From: Bacillota bacterium
Lineage (GTDB): Bacteria > Bacillota > Clostridia > Oscillospirales > Acutalibacteraceae
Direction: 5' to 3'
Length of the DNA stretch: 64,000 bases
NCBI GenBank assembly: GCA_023410445.1
Contig: JAEYPT010000006.1
Location: forward strand, 1 to 64,000
The notes beneath the pieces are model-generated. The model made no database searches. It worked only from the letters and a program-made list of their open reading frames with translations, and was not told where the DNA came from. Made by a program: the position numbers and the translations under genes. Each line of letters starts with the position of its first letter. Positions within the stretch are counted from its first letter, which is position 1. Positions 26,060 through 33,831 of this stretch are shown here, in pieces.

Positions 26060-27046
26060 ATGAATTCGGAAAACCGCAGCAATGAATGCCGCCTGGACCG
26101 CATCCGCCGGACGCGCGGAGCAAAGGTCTGCAGGTGCTGCTTTCAATCGATGGCCCGGAAAAATCGGAAACAGGCCTGCGAATGGGTCAACGACGAACAC
26201 CTGACCTTCGGCTCCCTGTTTCTTTTGGCGCCCTATATCCGGGAAAACAAGCTGGAACCGGAGCTCAGTGATCGGAACCGCGCCGCGCTCCAACTTTGCA
26301 AGATTATTTTGGACCGCAAGAATGCGATGTGCGATAACTCGAAAAAAGCCTGCCGCTGTGCGGAAAACCGTGAAGTTCTGCTCTGGATGTTCCAGACCGG
26401 CTCCCCCGACGACGGCCTGAGCGAGGACTTTGACGAGATTCTTGACATTGCGGTATCCGTTCTGATCAAAAACTATCACGAAACCTCCATCATCCCCGCC
26501 GCTGCGGAGCTGGTGTTCCAACGGAACCGGAAGGGAACTTACTGCCACGATCTGATCTGGGCCCTGTTCCAGACCCGCAGCCCCGACATACTTCGGCTGT
26601 TTGCAAAGTACCTCCGTTCCCCTCGGGCGAAGGATACCGCGCTCGCCCGCACGATTTTGAATCTTCCCGCCTGCGGCAGCTCCGAGCAGCCAAAGCAGGT
26701 TCAGTCCTATGAAGCCTGGCTGGAAGAAAACAAACCCTATCTGTTTTTCACCGGCGAGAACTTCCACTGCTCCAGCCGACCCTGTCTCTGCGGCGTCGAC
26801 CGGGGCGCCAAGTACCTCTGTAAAAATATTTCGCCGTGCAGCCGTGCTCCGGTCAATCCGCTGACGGAAAATGAAAAAGCCTGTCTGGAATCCTTCCGGT
26901 GTGCGGGAGAAAACCAGCAAGAAACCCTTTGCCGATGCTCCCAGAAAATTCACCGGCAGAATCCCGCGGGGTGGAACCAGTGGATTCATCTTCCGGTAGA
27001 GGAACAGATCCGCGTGGCGGCACAGCTTCAGGAGGGGAATGTATGA
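26060..27046 (+). CDS. Cysteine-rich protein coupled to the spore-coat transglutaminase
   Basis: The 328-residue protein has about 20 cysteines (6%), arranged in clusters: C-x-CC near 28-31, C-x-C near 98-100, C-x4-C-x-C near 240-246 and C-x-C near the C-terminus. It has no signal peptide or transmembrane helix; many predicted helices carry Lys and Gln residues that could be transglutaminase substrates. I do not recognise a family, although the Cys clusters resemble metal-binding or disulfide-forming coat proteins. Its TGA overlaps the ATG of tgl (ATGA at 27043-27046), so the two are translationally coupled. A role in spore coat assembly or in Tgl delivery is inferred from this context. The ATG at 26060 is preferred; the in-frame TTG one codon earlier is less likely. 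Confidence 0.75.
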   Translation: MNSENRSNECRLDRIRRTRGAKVCRCCFQSMARKNRKQACEWVNDEHLTFGSLFLLAPYIRENKLEPELSDRNRAALQLCKIILDRKNAMCDNSKKACRCAENREVLLWMFQTGSPDDGLSEDFDEILDIAVSVLIKNYHETSIIPAAAELVFQRNRKGTYCHDLIWALFQTRSPDILRLFAKYLRSPRAKDTALARTILNLPACGSSEQPKQVQSYEAWLEENKPYLFFTGENFHCSSRPCLCGVDRGAKYLCKNISPCSRAPVNPLTENEKACLESFRCAGENQQETLCRCSQKIHRQNPAGWNQWIHLPVEEQIRVAAQLQEGNV

Positions 27047-27813
27047 TAGTAATCGGCGGCAGCCCGGCTCAGCCGGAGCTTCTCGCAACCCTTCCGTCCA
27101 ACGGCACGGAAAAGCAGATCGTCGGCATCCTGTCCGCCAGCGCGGCAAGGTACGATTACGATTCCGCCGATCAACTGAAATTTGAACTGCGTCTGCGTTC
27201 GGAGATCGTGGGTGCGGCCCGCTCCCTCGACCGGAGCGGTATGGATTTTGAAATTTTCCGGAAAAGCCGGTGCAATCCGGCGTACTGGAACCGAACCTCC
27301 GAGGGCGGCTTTGTCCTGAAAAGCGGAGTGAGCCCGTCGGGCGCGATCCGCGATATTTACCGGAACGGTTCCCGGTACGCCACCGAATGCGCGACGGCGA
27401 TGGTCATCGTTTACTACGGAGCGCTGCTCGCCGTCTTCGGACCGAACCGCTTCGACCGGCTCTTCCCGCGAATCGAGCTGATGAACTGGCATCATCTTGA
27501 CCGTCTGCTCTCGGATATCGGCCTTATGCGAAAGCGGCCCGATTACCTTGCGGGCGACCGGCGTTATTTCAGCAATCCCGACGTAGACCCTCTGACGCCC
27601 GAATGGCAGGGGGAAAACGTCATTGATCTGAACGGAAAACTGTATTACGGACACGGCGCCGGACTCATGAATGCCGACGCCATGGTTCGGATGCTCAACG
27701 AGAACCGCACCGACGGTGCGACGGAATCCGCTTACCTGATGGATTCCGCCGGATACCCGGATTTTAAAAACCTCGCAGACGTTTACGCCCGGGTTCCCGA
27801 CGCTCCGTTATGA
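27043..27813 (+). CDS. tgl: Protein-glutamine gamma-glutamyltransferase (spore-coat transglutaminase)
   Basis: Tgl forms epsilon-(gamma-glutamyl)lysine cross-links between spore coat proteins. The 256 residues match Bacillus Tgl (about 245) along their length: FELRLRSEIVGAARSL near 47-62, the active-site segment ATECATAMVIVYYGALL with Cys116, the same number as the catalytic Cys in B. subtilis, then MNWHHLDRL and GENVIDLNGKLYYGHG near 198-213. The ribosome site AGGAGGGG lies inside the upstream Cys-rich gene, with which it overlaps. Presence of tgl is good evidence for a sporulating organism. The unusual point is the Cys-rich partner gene. Confidence 0.93.
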   Translation: MIVIGGSPAQPELLATLPSNGTEKQIVGILSASAARYDYDSADQLKFELRLRSEIVGAARSLDRSGMDFEIFRKSRCNPAYWNRTSEGGFVLKSGVSPSGAIRDIYRNGSRYATECATAMVIVYYGALLAVFGPNRFDRLFPRIELMNWHHLDRLLSDIGLMRKRPDYLAGDRRYFSNPDVDPLTPEWQGENVIDLNGKLYYGHGAGLMNADAMVRMLNENRTDGATESAYLMDSAGYPDFKNLADVYARVPDAPL

Positions 27814-27858
27814 ACGATATCCGCCTCTGTGCAGAATATGGGAAATATTGATAAATGG

Positions 27859-27887
27859 TTGACAACCACCGCTTTTTAGCATAAAAT
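27859..27887 (+). promoter_or_regulatory. Near-consensus promoter driving the leader RNA
   Basis: TTGACA (27859-27864), 17 bases, TAAAAT (27882-27887). Predicted start near 27894. Confidence 0.88.
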
Positions 27888-27893
27888 ATAGTT

Positions 27894-28061
27894 TGGTTCG
27901 GCACAAGGGCTTCTTGAGGAAGCAATTCCCTTCATTAAAATAATAATTCTCTCCGAAACATGATACGATACCGAGGTCGTTGAAAATGTTTGGGATACTC
28001 AATCCGTTGACAAAGAAGTCAATTAATCTGTTTTGCTGACAGGTTAGTTGACTTCTTTTTT
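27894..28061 (+). ncRNA. Candidate structured leader or small RNA (about 170 nt)
   Basis: The stretch begins about 7 bases after a near-consensus -10 and ends in an intrinsic terminator. Visible helices: GCTTC-TTGAG-GAAGC nested inside AAGG/CCTT, an enclosing GGTTCGG with CCGAAAC pairing, and a GGAT-ACTCA-ATCC hairpin before the terminator. It lacks T-box, SAM, glycine, c-di-GMP and purine signatures and does not look like 6S RNA. It is either a free small RNA or a riboswitch-like attenuator for the D-glutamate/5-oxoproline operon. Boundaries are predicted, not observed. Confidence 0.5.
28012..28061 (+). terminator. Terminator ending the leader RNA
   Basis: AAAGAAGTCAATTAA pairs with TTAGTTGACTTCTTT (one mismatch) around about 17 bases and is followed by a T run. 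It lies 170 bases upstream of the first operon gene. Confidence 0.85.
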
Positions 28062-28230
28062 ATCAAACTGCCGTCGGCAACTTCTCCCCGAATCATACGC
28101 CGCGGGGCACTCGGGAGGAACGGCCATTTTTTGCACAGGACCGCCCTGCAAAAGGCGGAGCGGCTTTTCCCTTGATCAAACGGACAGACCTAAGGAAATT
28201 AAATATAAGAGGAAAAGTGGAGGCTATTCT

Positions 28231-29091
28231 ATGGAAAACATTGGTTACTACAACGGTAAAACCGGCCTGATTGAAGAAATGACCATCCCCATGAACGACC
28301 GTGCTGTTTATTTCGGCGACGGCGTGTACGACATGACTTATTGCGTGAACCATAAAATCTTCGCGCTGAAGGACCACGTCGACCGTTTTTTCAGCAGCTT
28401 TTCGCTGCTTGAAATTCCGTTCTCCAAAACGAAGGAAGAACTGGTTGATATTCTCCAGAGCCTTGTCAATCAGGTCGGCACCGGCACCTATGGCGTTTAT
28501 TGGGAAACGACACGCGGCACAGGCATGCGCAACCATGTTTATCCGGAAGGCCCCGCCAATCTGCTCGTTACCATTCGCCCCATGCCCCTGACCCCGATTC
28601 ACCAGACCCTCAAGCTGATCACGGTGGAAGACACCCGGTTCCTGCATTGCAACATTAAGACCCTGAACCTGATTCCGAGCGTAATGGCGGCGGAAAAAGC
28701 AAAAAAAGCGGGCTGCCAGGAGGCTGTGTTCCACCGCGGTGAGATCGTCACCGAATGCGCGCACAGCAACTGCTCCATCATTCTGAACGGCGAATTCCGC
28801 ACTGCACCGCTGAACAACCTGATTCTGCCGGGCACCGCGCGCAAGCACCTGGTCAAGCTGGCGGAAAGCGTCGGAATCCCGGTTAATGAATCTCCTTTCA
28901 CCGTGACGGACCTGATGAACGCGGAAGAGGTCATTGTTCACAGCACCGGCACATTCTGCAACGCTGCGACGGAGGTCGACGGCAAAAAGGTCGGCGGCAA
29001 AGCCCCCGAGCTTCTGAAGAAACTGCAGGATGCCTGCGTGCGTTATTTTGAGGAAGACACCAAAGAAAAATATTCCGATTACGTGAAATAA
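28231..29091 (+). CDS. dat: D-amino-acid aminotransferase (class IV)
   Basis: PLP enzyme exchanging amino groups between D-amino acids and 2-oxo acids, typically D-alanine plus 2-oxoglutarate giving D-glutamate plus pyruvate. The 286 residues align with Bacillus Dat throughout: YFGDGVYDMTY near 27-37, VYWETTRGTGMRNH near 89-102, the PLP Lys143 in HCNIKTLNLIPSV, and HSNCSIILNGEFRTAPLNNLILPGTAR, here split as CAHSNCSI and NNLILPGTAR. Branched-chain IlvE is the main alternative, but the RGTGMRNH loop and length favour Dat. The ATG at 28231 has GTGGAGG upstream. It leads a six-gene operon of D-glutamate and 5-oxoproline genes, which supports the D-specific call. Confidence 0.85.
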   Translation: MENIGYYNGKTGLIEEMTIPMNDRAVYFGDGVYDMTYCVNHKIFALKDHVDRFFSSFSLLEIPFSKTKEELVDILQSLVNQVGTGTYGVYWETTRGTGMRNHVYPEGPANLLVTIRPMPLTPIHQTLKLITVEDTRFLHCNIKTLNLIPSVMAAEKAKKAGCQEAVFHRGEIVTECAHSNCSIILNGEFRTAPLNNLILPGTARKHLVKLAESVGIPVNESPFTVTDLMNAEEVIVHSTGTFCNAATEVDGKKVGGKAPELLKKLQDACVRYFEEDTKEKYSDYVK

Positions 29092-29118
29092 CAATACTTA
29101 CGGACGGAGATAGATAGA

Positions 29119-30192
29119 ATGACTCAGGAAGAACTCGCAGCACAAAACGTAGGGCAGAACCTTGATGACCTGATGAATCTGGACCCCCGCGGCTACGGCG
29201 TCTGCCGCATCCTTTATGCGGAATCCAGAAGGCTTGCCGGAGAACCGGTAACACTGCACGCCGCAAAGAAGCTGATTCAATCGGTAAAAGAGGGCGACCT
29301 TGTTTACATAATGACCGGCTTCGTCCTGACTCCATCCCGCTGTGCGGAAACCGACGGGATCATCAACGCGATGCTTCTGGCACGCGCAGTGGTAAAGGCG
29401 TTCAACGCAAAGCCGGTGCTGATCTGCGCGGAAGAAAATCTTCCGGCGGTGAAAAGCATTGCCCCGGTCATCGGGCTTCATCTGTACGAATCCGTCGAAG
29501 AACTTCGGAAATTTCCGTTCTCTATGGCTGTCATTCCGTTTACAAAGGATGCCGCGAAGGCTTCCGCACAGGCGGATGAAATTCTCGCTTCCGGAATACC
29601 CGCTGCCGCCGTCAGCACGGAATGCGCCGGCTCAAACAAAGCCGGGGTTTACCATAACGCGGTGGGCGTCGCCATCACCGAACTGGAAGCAAAACAGGAT
29701 TTTCTATTTGATAAGCTCAAGGAAAAGGGTATTCCGACCGTTTCCATCGGCGATCTCGGCAACGAGCTCGGCCTCGGCACCCTCGGCGAACACCTGAACC
29801 GCTATATTCCCTATGCCGCTCCGGGAGCTTGCAGCTGCGGCTGCGGCGAAGGCCTTGCGGTGCGAACCAAAGCAGACGTGGTGCTGACCGCCACAGTCTC
29901 CAACTGGGGCTGCAACGGCTTGATTGCCGCACTTGCCTACCTTTTGAAAAACGCGGACGTCCTGCACGACGGTCAGATGGAGGGCGACGCCCTGATTGCC
30001 GGCTCCCGCGCCGGGATGGTCAACATGGACGGCAGCCTTGACGCCGCCGTGGACGGCTTCTCCCTCAAGGTAAACGTCCTGATTCTGGAACTGATGCGCG
30101 AATGCGTCGTTTATGCGCTCGGCTATGAGCACTATAAGCCGGGCGATACCTGGTTTAAAAAAGTGTTGGAACTTGGCTTCTACGAGAGGTGA
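29119..30192 (+). CDS. D-glutamate cyclase C-terminal-type protein (DUF4392 family)
   Basis: The 357-residue protein belongs to the family (PF14336) that forms the C-terminal half of animal D-glutamate cyclase, which converts D-glutamate to 5-oxo-D-proline. Visible features are an N-terminal helical part, VYIMTGFVLTPSRCAETDG near 60-78, STECAGSNKAGVYHNAVGV near 174, IGDLGNELGLGTL near 213-225, the CSCGCGEGL cluster near 236-244, and DGQMEGDALIAG near 288. It lies 27 bases after dat and 4 bases before pxpB. The mitochondrial animal enzyme carries this domain fused to the one encoded here at 31934-32719. Substrate assignment comes from family knowledge and context. Confidence 0.8.
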   Translation: MTQEELAAQNVGQNLDDLMNLDPRGYGVCRILYAESRRLAGEPVTLHAAKKLIQSVKEGDLVYIMTGFVLTPSRCAETDGIINAMLLARAVVKAFNAKPVLICAEENLPAVKSIAPVIGLHLYESVEELRKFPFSMAVIPFTKDAAKASAQADEILASGIPAAAVSTECAGSNKAGVYHNAVGVAITELEAKQDFLFDKLKEKGIPTVSIGDLGNELGLGTLGEHLNRYIPYAAPGACSCGCGEGLAVRTKADVVLTATVSNWGCNGLIAALAYLLKNADVLHDGQMEGDALIAGSRAGMVNMDGSLDAAVDGFSLKVNVLILELMRECVVYALGYEHYKPGDTWFKKVLELGFYER

Positions 30193-30196
30193 TCGC

Positions 30197-30937
30197 ATGT
30201 CCGAGATGAAAATTCTTCTTAACGGCGACTGCTGCCTGAGTGTGGAATTCGGCAATGAAATCAGCGAAGAGATTAACGGAAAGGTTCAGGCTCTGGAAGC
30301 CGCCGTGCGCGCCTACGAACTTAAGGGCGTTACGGAAACCGTGCCGACCTACCGCTCTCTGCTGGTGTATTACGACCCCCGTGTCATCCGCTATAAAAGT
30401 CTGGCAAGGGCGCTGACACGCCTTTCCGGCCACCTGGACTCCTCTTCCGCCGCGCCCCGGCGGGTGGTGGAAATTCCGGTGTGCTACGGTGGGAAATACG
30501 GCGAGGATCTGGACGATGTGGCGGCTCATACCGGCCTTTCCGCCGAAGAGGTTGTGCGCCTGCACAGCTCCCGCGACTACCTGATCTACATGCTCGGCTT
30601 CCTGCCTGGCTTCGCCTACCTCGGCGGCATGGAGCCGAAGCTCGCCACCCCGCGCCTCAAGGCGCCCCGCACCAAAATTCCAACCGGCTCCGTCGCGATC
30701 GGCGGCCAGCAAACCGGAATCTACCCGATGTCTTCCCCGGGAGGCTGGCGCCTGATCGGCACGACTCCGGTTAAAGCCTACGATCCGATGCGTGAGGAAC
30801 CCATTCTTTACCGCGCGGGCGACTACATCCGCTTTGTCCCGATTTCTGAGGAGAAATTCCTTGAAATTCAGGCGCTGGCGGAAGAGGGCAAGTACCAATG
30901 CGTCATAAAAGAAAGGACCGCTGCTCATGGGAATTAA
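30197..30937 (+). CDS. pxpB: 5-oxoprolinase subunit B
   Basis: PxpB is one of three subunits of the bacterial ATP-dependent 5-oxoprolinase that opens 5-oxoproline to glutamate. The 246 residues show the carboxyltransferase domain C/D features: YRSLLVYYDP near 52-61, IPVCYGGKYGEDLDDVA near 94-110, the family signature LGFLPGFAYLGGM near 135-147, and TPRLKAPRTKIPTGSVAIGG, followed by YPMSSPGGWRLIG. The start at 30197 has GAGAGGTG seven bases upstream. It overlaps pxpC by 11 bases, typical of the kipI-kipA arrangement. Confidence 0.93.
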   Translation: MSEMKILLNGDCCLSVEFGNEISEEINGKVQALEAAVRAYELKGVTETVPTYRSLLVYYDPRVIRYKSLARALTRLSGHLDSSSAAPRRVVEIPVCYGGKYGEDLDDVAAHTGLSAEEVVRLHSSRDYLIYMLGFLPGFAYLGGMEPKLATPRLKAPRTKIPTGSVAIGGQQTGIYPMSSPGGWRLIGTTPVKAYDPMREEPILYRAGDYIRFVPISEEKFLEIQALAEEGKYQCVIKERTAAHGN

Positions 30938-31871
30938 AATCATCAGCCCCGGCCTTTTGACTACGATTCAGGATGCCGGACGCATCGGTTACCAGAAAAC
31001 CGGCGTTTCCCCTTCGGGCGCTCTGGACCTCCGTGCGCTCCGCACGGCGAATATTCTGGTCAACAACCCCATGGACGAAGCCTGCTTGGAAATGACCATG
31101 CTGGGCGCTACCATGGAATTTACGGAAAGCAATTTTATCGTGGTAACGGGCGGTGACTTTTCCGCCACGCTGAACGGCGAACCGATCCGTCCCTATACGG
31201 CTGTGCGCGTTTCCGCAGGAAGCACGCTGGCGTTTGGCCCGGCCAAGACCGGTTTTCGCGCCTACGTGGCGTTTTCGGGGGGGCTTGACGTCCCGCTCGT
31301 GATGGGCAGCAAATCGACCAACATGAAATGCCGCATCGGCGGTTTTGAAGGCCGAAAACTTGCGATGGGCGACGAAATTCCGTTTGCAAAGCCGGTTTCG
31401 GAGCTTCGCTTTCCGCTTCTGCGAGAACTGGAAGCGCCCAATTACGAGGGCGAGACCGTCACCCTGCGCGTGGTTGCCGGTCCGCAGGACGATTACTTTA
31501 CAGAAAACGGCCTGCGCACCTTTTTCAGTGAAACCTATACGGTGACGAACAAGTCCGACCGCATGGGCTGCACGCTCGAGGGACCCGCGATCGAATACAA
31601 AACGAAGGTTGATATTATTTCCGACGGCATTCCGCTCGGTGCGGTGCAGGTTCCGTCGGGCGGCAAGCCGATCATTATGCTTTCGGACCGGCAGACCACC
31701 GGTGGCTACGCCAAGATCGGAACCGTCATCTCCACCGATCTTCCCCTTTTTGTTCAGCGGAAGGTAGGCGGAAAGGTCCGCTTCCAGCGGATTTCCGTGG
31801 AGGAAGCGCAGAAAATTTACCGCAAAGAGCGCAAAGTGCTGGAAAAACTTGACCGGTACCTGAACCACTAA
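30927..31871 (+). CDS. pxpC: 5-oxoprolinase subunit C (biotin-dependent carboxyltransferase family)
   Basis: The 314 residues carry the carboxyltransferase A/B domain: GLLTTIQDAGRIGYQKTGVS near 10-29, SGALDLRALRTANILVNN, VTGGDFSATLNG near 72, AFSGGLDVPLVMGSKST near 112-128, MGCTLEGPAI near 213 and LSDRQTTGGYAKIG near 250. It forms the PxpBC catalytic heteromer acting with PxpA. The ATG lies inside the end of pxpB, and AAAGGA precedes it. Length matches the family (about 310-340). Confidence 0.93.
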   Translation: MGIKIISPGLLTTIQDAGRIGYQKTGVSPSGALDLRALRTANILVNNPMDEACLEMTMLGATMEFTESNFIVVTGGDFSATLNGEPIRPYTAVRVSAGSTLAFGPAKTGFRAYVAFSGGLDVPLVMGSKSTNMKCRIGGFEGRKLAMGDEIPFAKPVSELRFPLLRELEAPNYEGETVTLRVVAGPQDDYFTENGLRTFFSETYTVTNKSDRMGCTLEGPAIEYKTKVDIISDGIPLGAVQVPSGGKPIIMLSDRQTTGGYAKIGTVISTDLPLFVQRKVGGKVRFQRISVEEAQKIYRKERKVLEKLDRYLNH

Positions 31872-31933
31872 AGGCCGCTGCCTGCAGCACGCAGGCCCCG
31901 TGGCCTACCGATACGAAACGGAGGAACCAAGTT

Positions 31934-32719
31934 ATGGATTATTCAACCATGGCACCGTCCGAAGTCCGGAAGCTGATCCGTTCCGGCGCGATCCATGGGC
32001 AGACGTCCGGCATGTGCAATGGCTATGCGCAGGCGAACCTTGCCGTCCTACCGAAGGATCTGGCCTATGACTTTCTCCTGTTCTGTCAGCGCAACCCGCG
32101 CTCCTGCCCGCTTCTGGAAGTGACCGACGTGGGAAGCCGGAGCCTGAGCTACCTTGCAAAGGACACCGACATTGCGACGGACATTCCGAAATACCGCATC
32201 TACAAAAACGGCGAACTCACCGAAGAGCTGAACGACGTTTCCGACCGGTGGCGTGACGATTTCGTCGCCTTCCTAATCGGGTGCAGCTTCTCCTTTGAGT
32301 CGGAGCTTCTGGAGGCCGGTGTGCCCGTGCGTCAGATTGAGGAGCACTGCAACGTGCCGATGTACCTGACCAACATCGACTGCGCTCCCGCCGGAATTTT
32401 CAGCGGAAAGATGGTCGTCAGCATGAGGCCGCTCCCCTACGACCAGATCGTGAAGGCGACGCTCATCACGGGCGCCATGCCGCGTGTTCACGGCGCGCCG
32501 GTACACATCGGTTACCCGGAGGCAATCGGCGTTCATGATCTCGCGCATCCGGATTTCGGCGACCCCGTCACCATTCGCGACGGCGAAGTCCCGGTGTTCT
32601 GGCCCTGCGGCGTCACGCCGCAGTCCGTCATTATGAACGGCAAGCCGAGCATCGCCATTACGCACGCGCCCGGGCACATGTTCATCACCGACATTAAAAA
32701 CGTATCATTAAAATATTAA
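31934..32719 (+). CDS. D-glutamate cyclase family protein (YcsI/DUF1445)
   Basis: The 261-residue protein belongs to PF07286, known in Bacillus as YcsI and forming the N-terminal half of animal D-glutamate cyclase. Diagnostic segments are IRSGAIHGQTSGMCNGYAQANL near 15-36, DFLLFCQRNPRSCPLLEVTDVG, FLIGCSFSFESELLEAG near 113-129, VSMRPLPYDQ, and FWPCGVTPQSVIM followed by THAPGHMFITD. Bacterial relatives are often annotated as putative hydro-lyases. It sits between pxpC and pxpA (16 bases before pxpA), the same company ycsI keeps in B. subtilis. Together with the product at 29119 it supplies both domain types of the animal enzyme. Confidence 0.88.
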   Translation: MDYSTMAPSEVRKLIRSGAIHGQTSGMCNGYAQANLAVLPKDLAYDFLLFCQRNPRSCPLLEVTDVGSRSLSYLAKDTDIATDIPKYRIYKNGELTEELNDVSDRWRDDFVAFLIGCSFSFESELLEAGVPVRQIEEHCNVPMYLTNIDCAPAGIFSGKMVVSMRPLPYDQIVKATLITGAMPRVHGAPVHIGYPEAIGVHDLAHPDFGDPVTIRDGEVPVFWPCGVTPQSVIMNGKPSIAITHAPGHMFITDIKNVSLKY

Positions 32720-32735
32720 GGAAGGAGCTGCTTCA

Positions 32736-33509
32736 ATGAATCGAATCGACTTAAACTGCGACCTCGGCGAAAGCTTTGGCGCCTACACCATCGGCATGGA
32801 CGATCAGGTAATCCCCTTCATTTCGTCTGCCAACATCGCCTGCGGGTTTCACGCTTCCGACCCGGTGGTTATGCAGAAAACCGTTAAAATGGCAAAGGAA
32901 AGCGGTATCAGCATCGGCGCTCACCCGGGCTTTCCCGATCTAATGGGCTTCGGCCGCCGCAACATGAAGGTTTCCCCCGCGGAGGCCAAGGCTTACATTC
33001 AGTATCAGCTGGGCGCGCTGTACGCGTTCTGCAAAGCTGCCGGCACTTCTCTTGCTCATGTCAAGCCACACGGCGCACTGTACAACATGGCGGGCAAGGA
33101 TTACACGCTTTCCCGCGCGATCTGCGAGGGAATTCTGGAGTTCGACGAAAATCTGATTCTGCTCGCGCTTTCCGGCAGTGAAATGGTCAAAGCTGCCAAC
33201 GACACTGGTCTGCGCGTAGCGAGCGAGGTGTTCGCTGACCGCGCCTACGAAGAGGACGGCTCTCTGGTCGCCCGTACGAAGCCGGGCTCGATGATCACCG
33301 ACGAGGACGAGGCCATCCGCCGCGTCGTACGGATGGTCAAGGAGGGTAAGGTCACGGCAATCACCGGAAAAGATATTCCGATCCACGCTGACTCCGTCTG
33401 CGTGCACGGCGATAATGCGAAAGCACTTGAATTCGTGCAGAAGATCCGTACGGCACTTTCAGCAGAAGGCGTTTCGATTGTTTCGCTTTCTCAGCTTTTT
33501 TCCGAATAA
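32736..33509 (+). CDS. pxpA: 5-oxoprolinase subunit A (LamB/YcsF family)
   Basis: The 257 residues begin with the family signature RIDLNCDLGESFGAY and continue with ISSANIACGFHASDPVVM near 31-48, IGAHPGFPDLMGFGRR near 59-74, LAHVKPHGALYNMA near 107-120, and EVFADRAYEEDGSLVARTKPGSMI. These are the metal- and substrate-binding residues of the YcsF barrel. It completes PxpABC, which hydrolyses 5-oxoproline with ATP. A GGAAGGAG site precedes the start. The operon ends here, before the gcv promoter. Confidence 0.95.
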   Translation: MNRIDLNCDLGESFGAYTIGMDDQVIPFISSANIACGFHASDPVVMQKTVKMAKESGISIGAHPGFPDLMGFGRRNMKVSPAEAKAYIQYQLGALYAFCKAAGTSLAHVKPHGALYNMAGKDYTLSRAICEGILEFDENLILLALSGSEMVKAANDTGLRVASEVFADRAYEEDGSLVARTKPGSMITDEDEAIRRVVRMVKEGKVTAITGKDIPIHADSVCVHGDNAKALEFVQKIRTALSAEGVSIVSLSQLFSE

Positions 33510-33513
33510 AACC

Positions 33514-33542
33514 TTGCTTTTTGCTTTTGCATTTTTTATAAT
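33514..33542 (+). promoter_or_regulatory. Promoter of the glycine cleavage operon
   Basis: TTGCTT (33514-33519), 17 bases, TATAAT (33537-33542), followed after about 45 bases by the glycine riboswitch. Confidence 0.8.
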
Positions 33543-33592
33543 GAATGCATGCAGGCAGATGTTGCCTGTTGAAAACTGAATATCGGGTGAAG

Positions 33593-33741
33593 AGTTCGGG
33601 AGAGACCGCTTTACTGCGGCGCCGAAGGGGAACGCAAAAACTCTCAGGCAAAAAAACCGAATTCCGACGAAACTCCGGAAAGTCTTTTGACACCGAAGAA
33701 GCAATTCTGAAAAGAAGAATCTTTCAGGTTAAAATACGGAG
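33593..33741 (+). promoter_or_regulatory. Tandem glycine riboswitch
   Basis: Aptamer 1 (33593-33663): P1 arms AGTTCGG/CCGAATT enclose the conserved GGGAGAGAC, GCCGAAGGGG and CTCTCAGGCAAAA signatures. Aptamer 2 (33672-33741): P1 arms CTCCG/CGGAG enclose GGAAAG, CACCGAAGAAGCAA and CTTTCAGGTTAAAA, a diverged copy of the same core. Both belong to the gcvT element family. P1 of aptamer 2 overlaps the 5' arm of the terminator that follows, so glycine binding should prevent termination and switch on the gcv genes. Confidence 0.95.
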
Positions 33742-33779
33742 GCGTACGGCAGATCAGTTCTGCTGTGCGCCTCCGTTTT
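33736..33779 (+). terminator. Riboswitch-controlled terminator before gcvT
   Basis: ACGGAGGCGTACGGCAG pairs nearly perfectly with CTGCTGTGCGCCTCCGT, then TTTT. Its first bases are the 3' arm of P1 in the second glycine aptamer, making the two structures mutually exclusive. Confidence 0.92.
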
Positions 33780-33831
33780 GTTATTTAATTATCAACGTCT
33801 CGAATAAAACTGGTTGAAAGAAGGCAGCAGC

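Larger units (their letters stand above)
27814..28230 (+). other. 417-base regulatory region before the D-glutamate operon
   Basis: Contains a near-consensus promoter (27859-27887), a structured RNA, an intrinsic terminator (28012-28061) and then 170 bases with further hairpins, for example CCGCC/GGCGG at about 28141-28161. No credible coding sequence is seen. If the D-glutamate operon uses this promoter, its transcription depends on read-through of the terminator. Confidence 0.6.

Noticed and set aside
27808..28002. Minus-strand 64-codon ORF in the leader region before dat
   Set aside because: No ribosome site, overlaps a strong plus-strand promoter and the structured RNA.
27894..28061. T-box or 6S RNA identity for the leader RNA
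   Set aside because: No T-box TGGNACCGCG segment or AGTA loop, and the helices do not form the single long closing stem and central bubble of 6S RNA.
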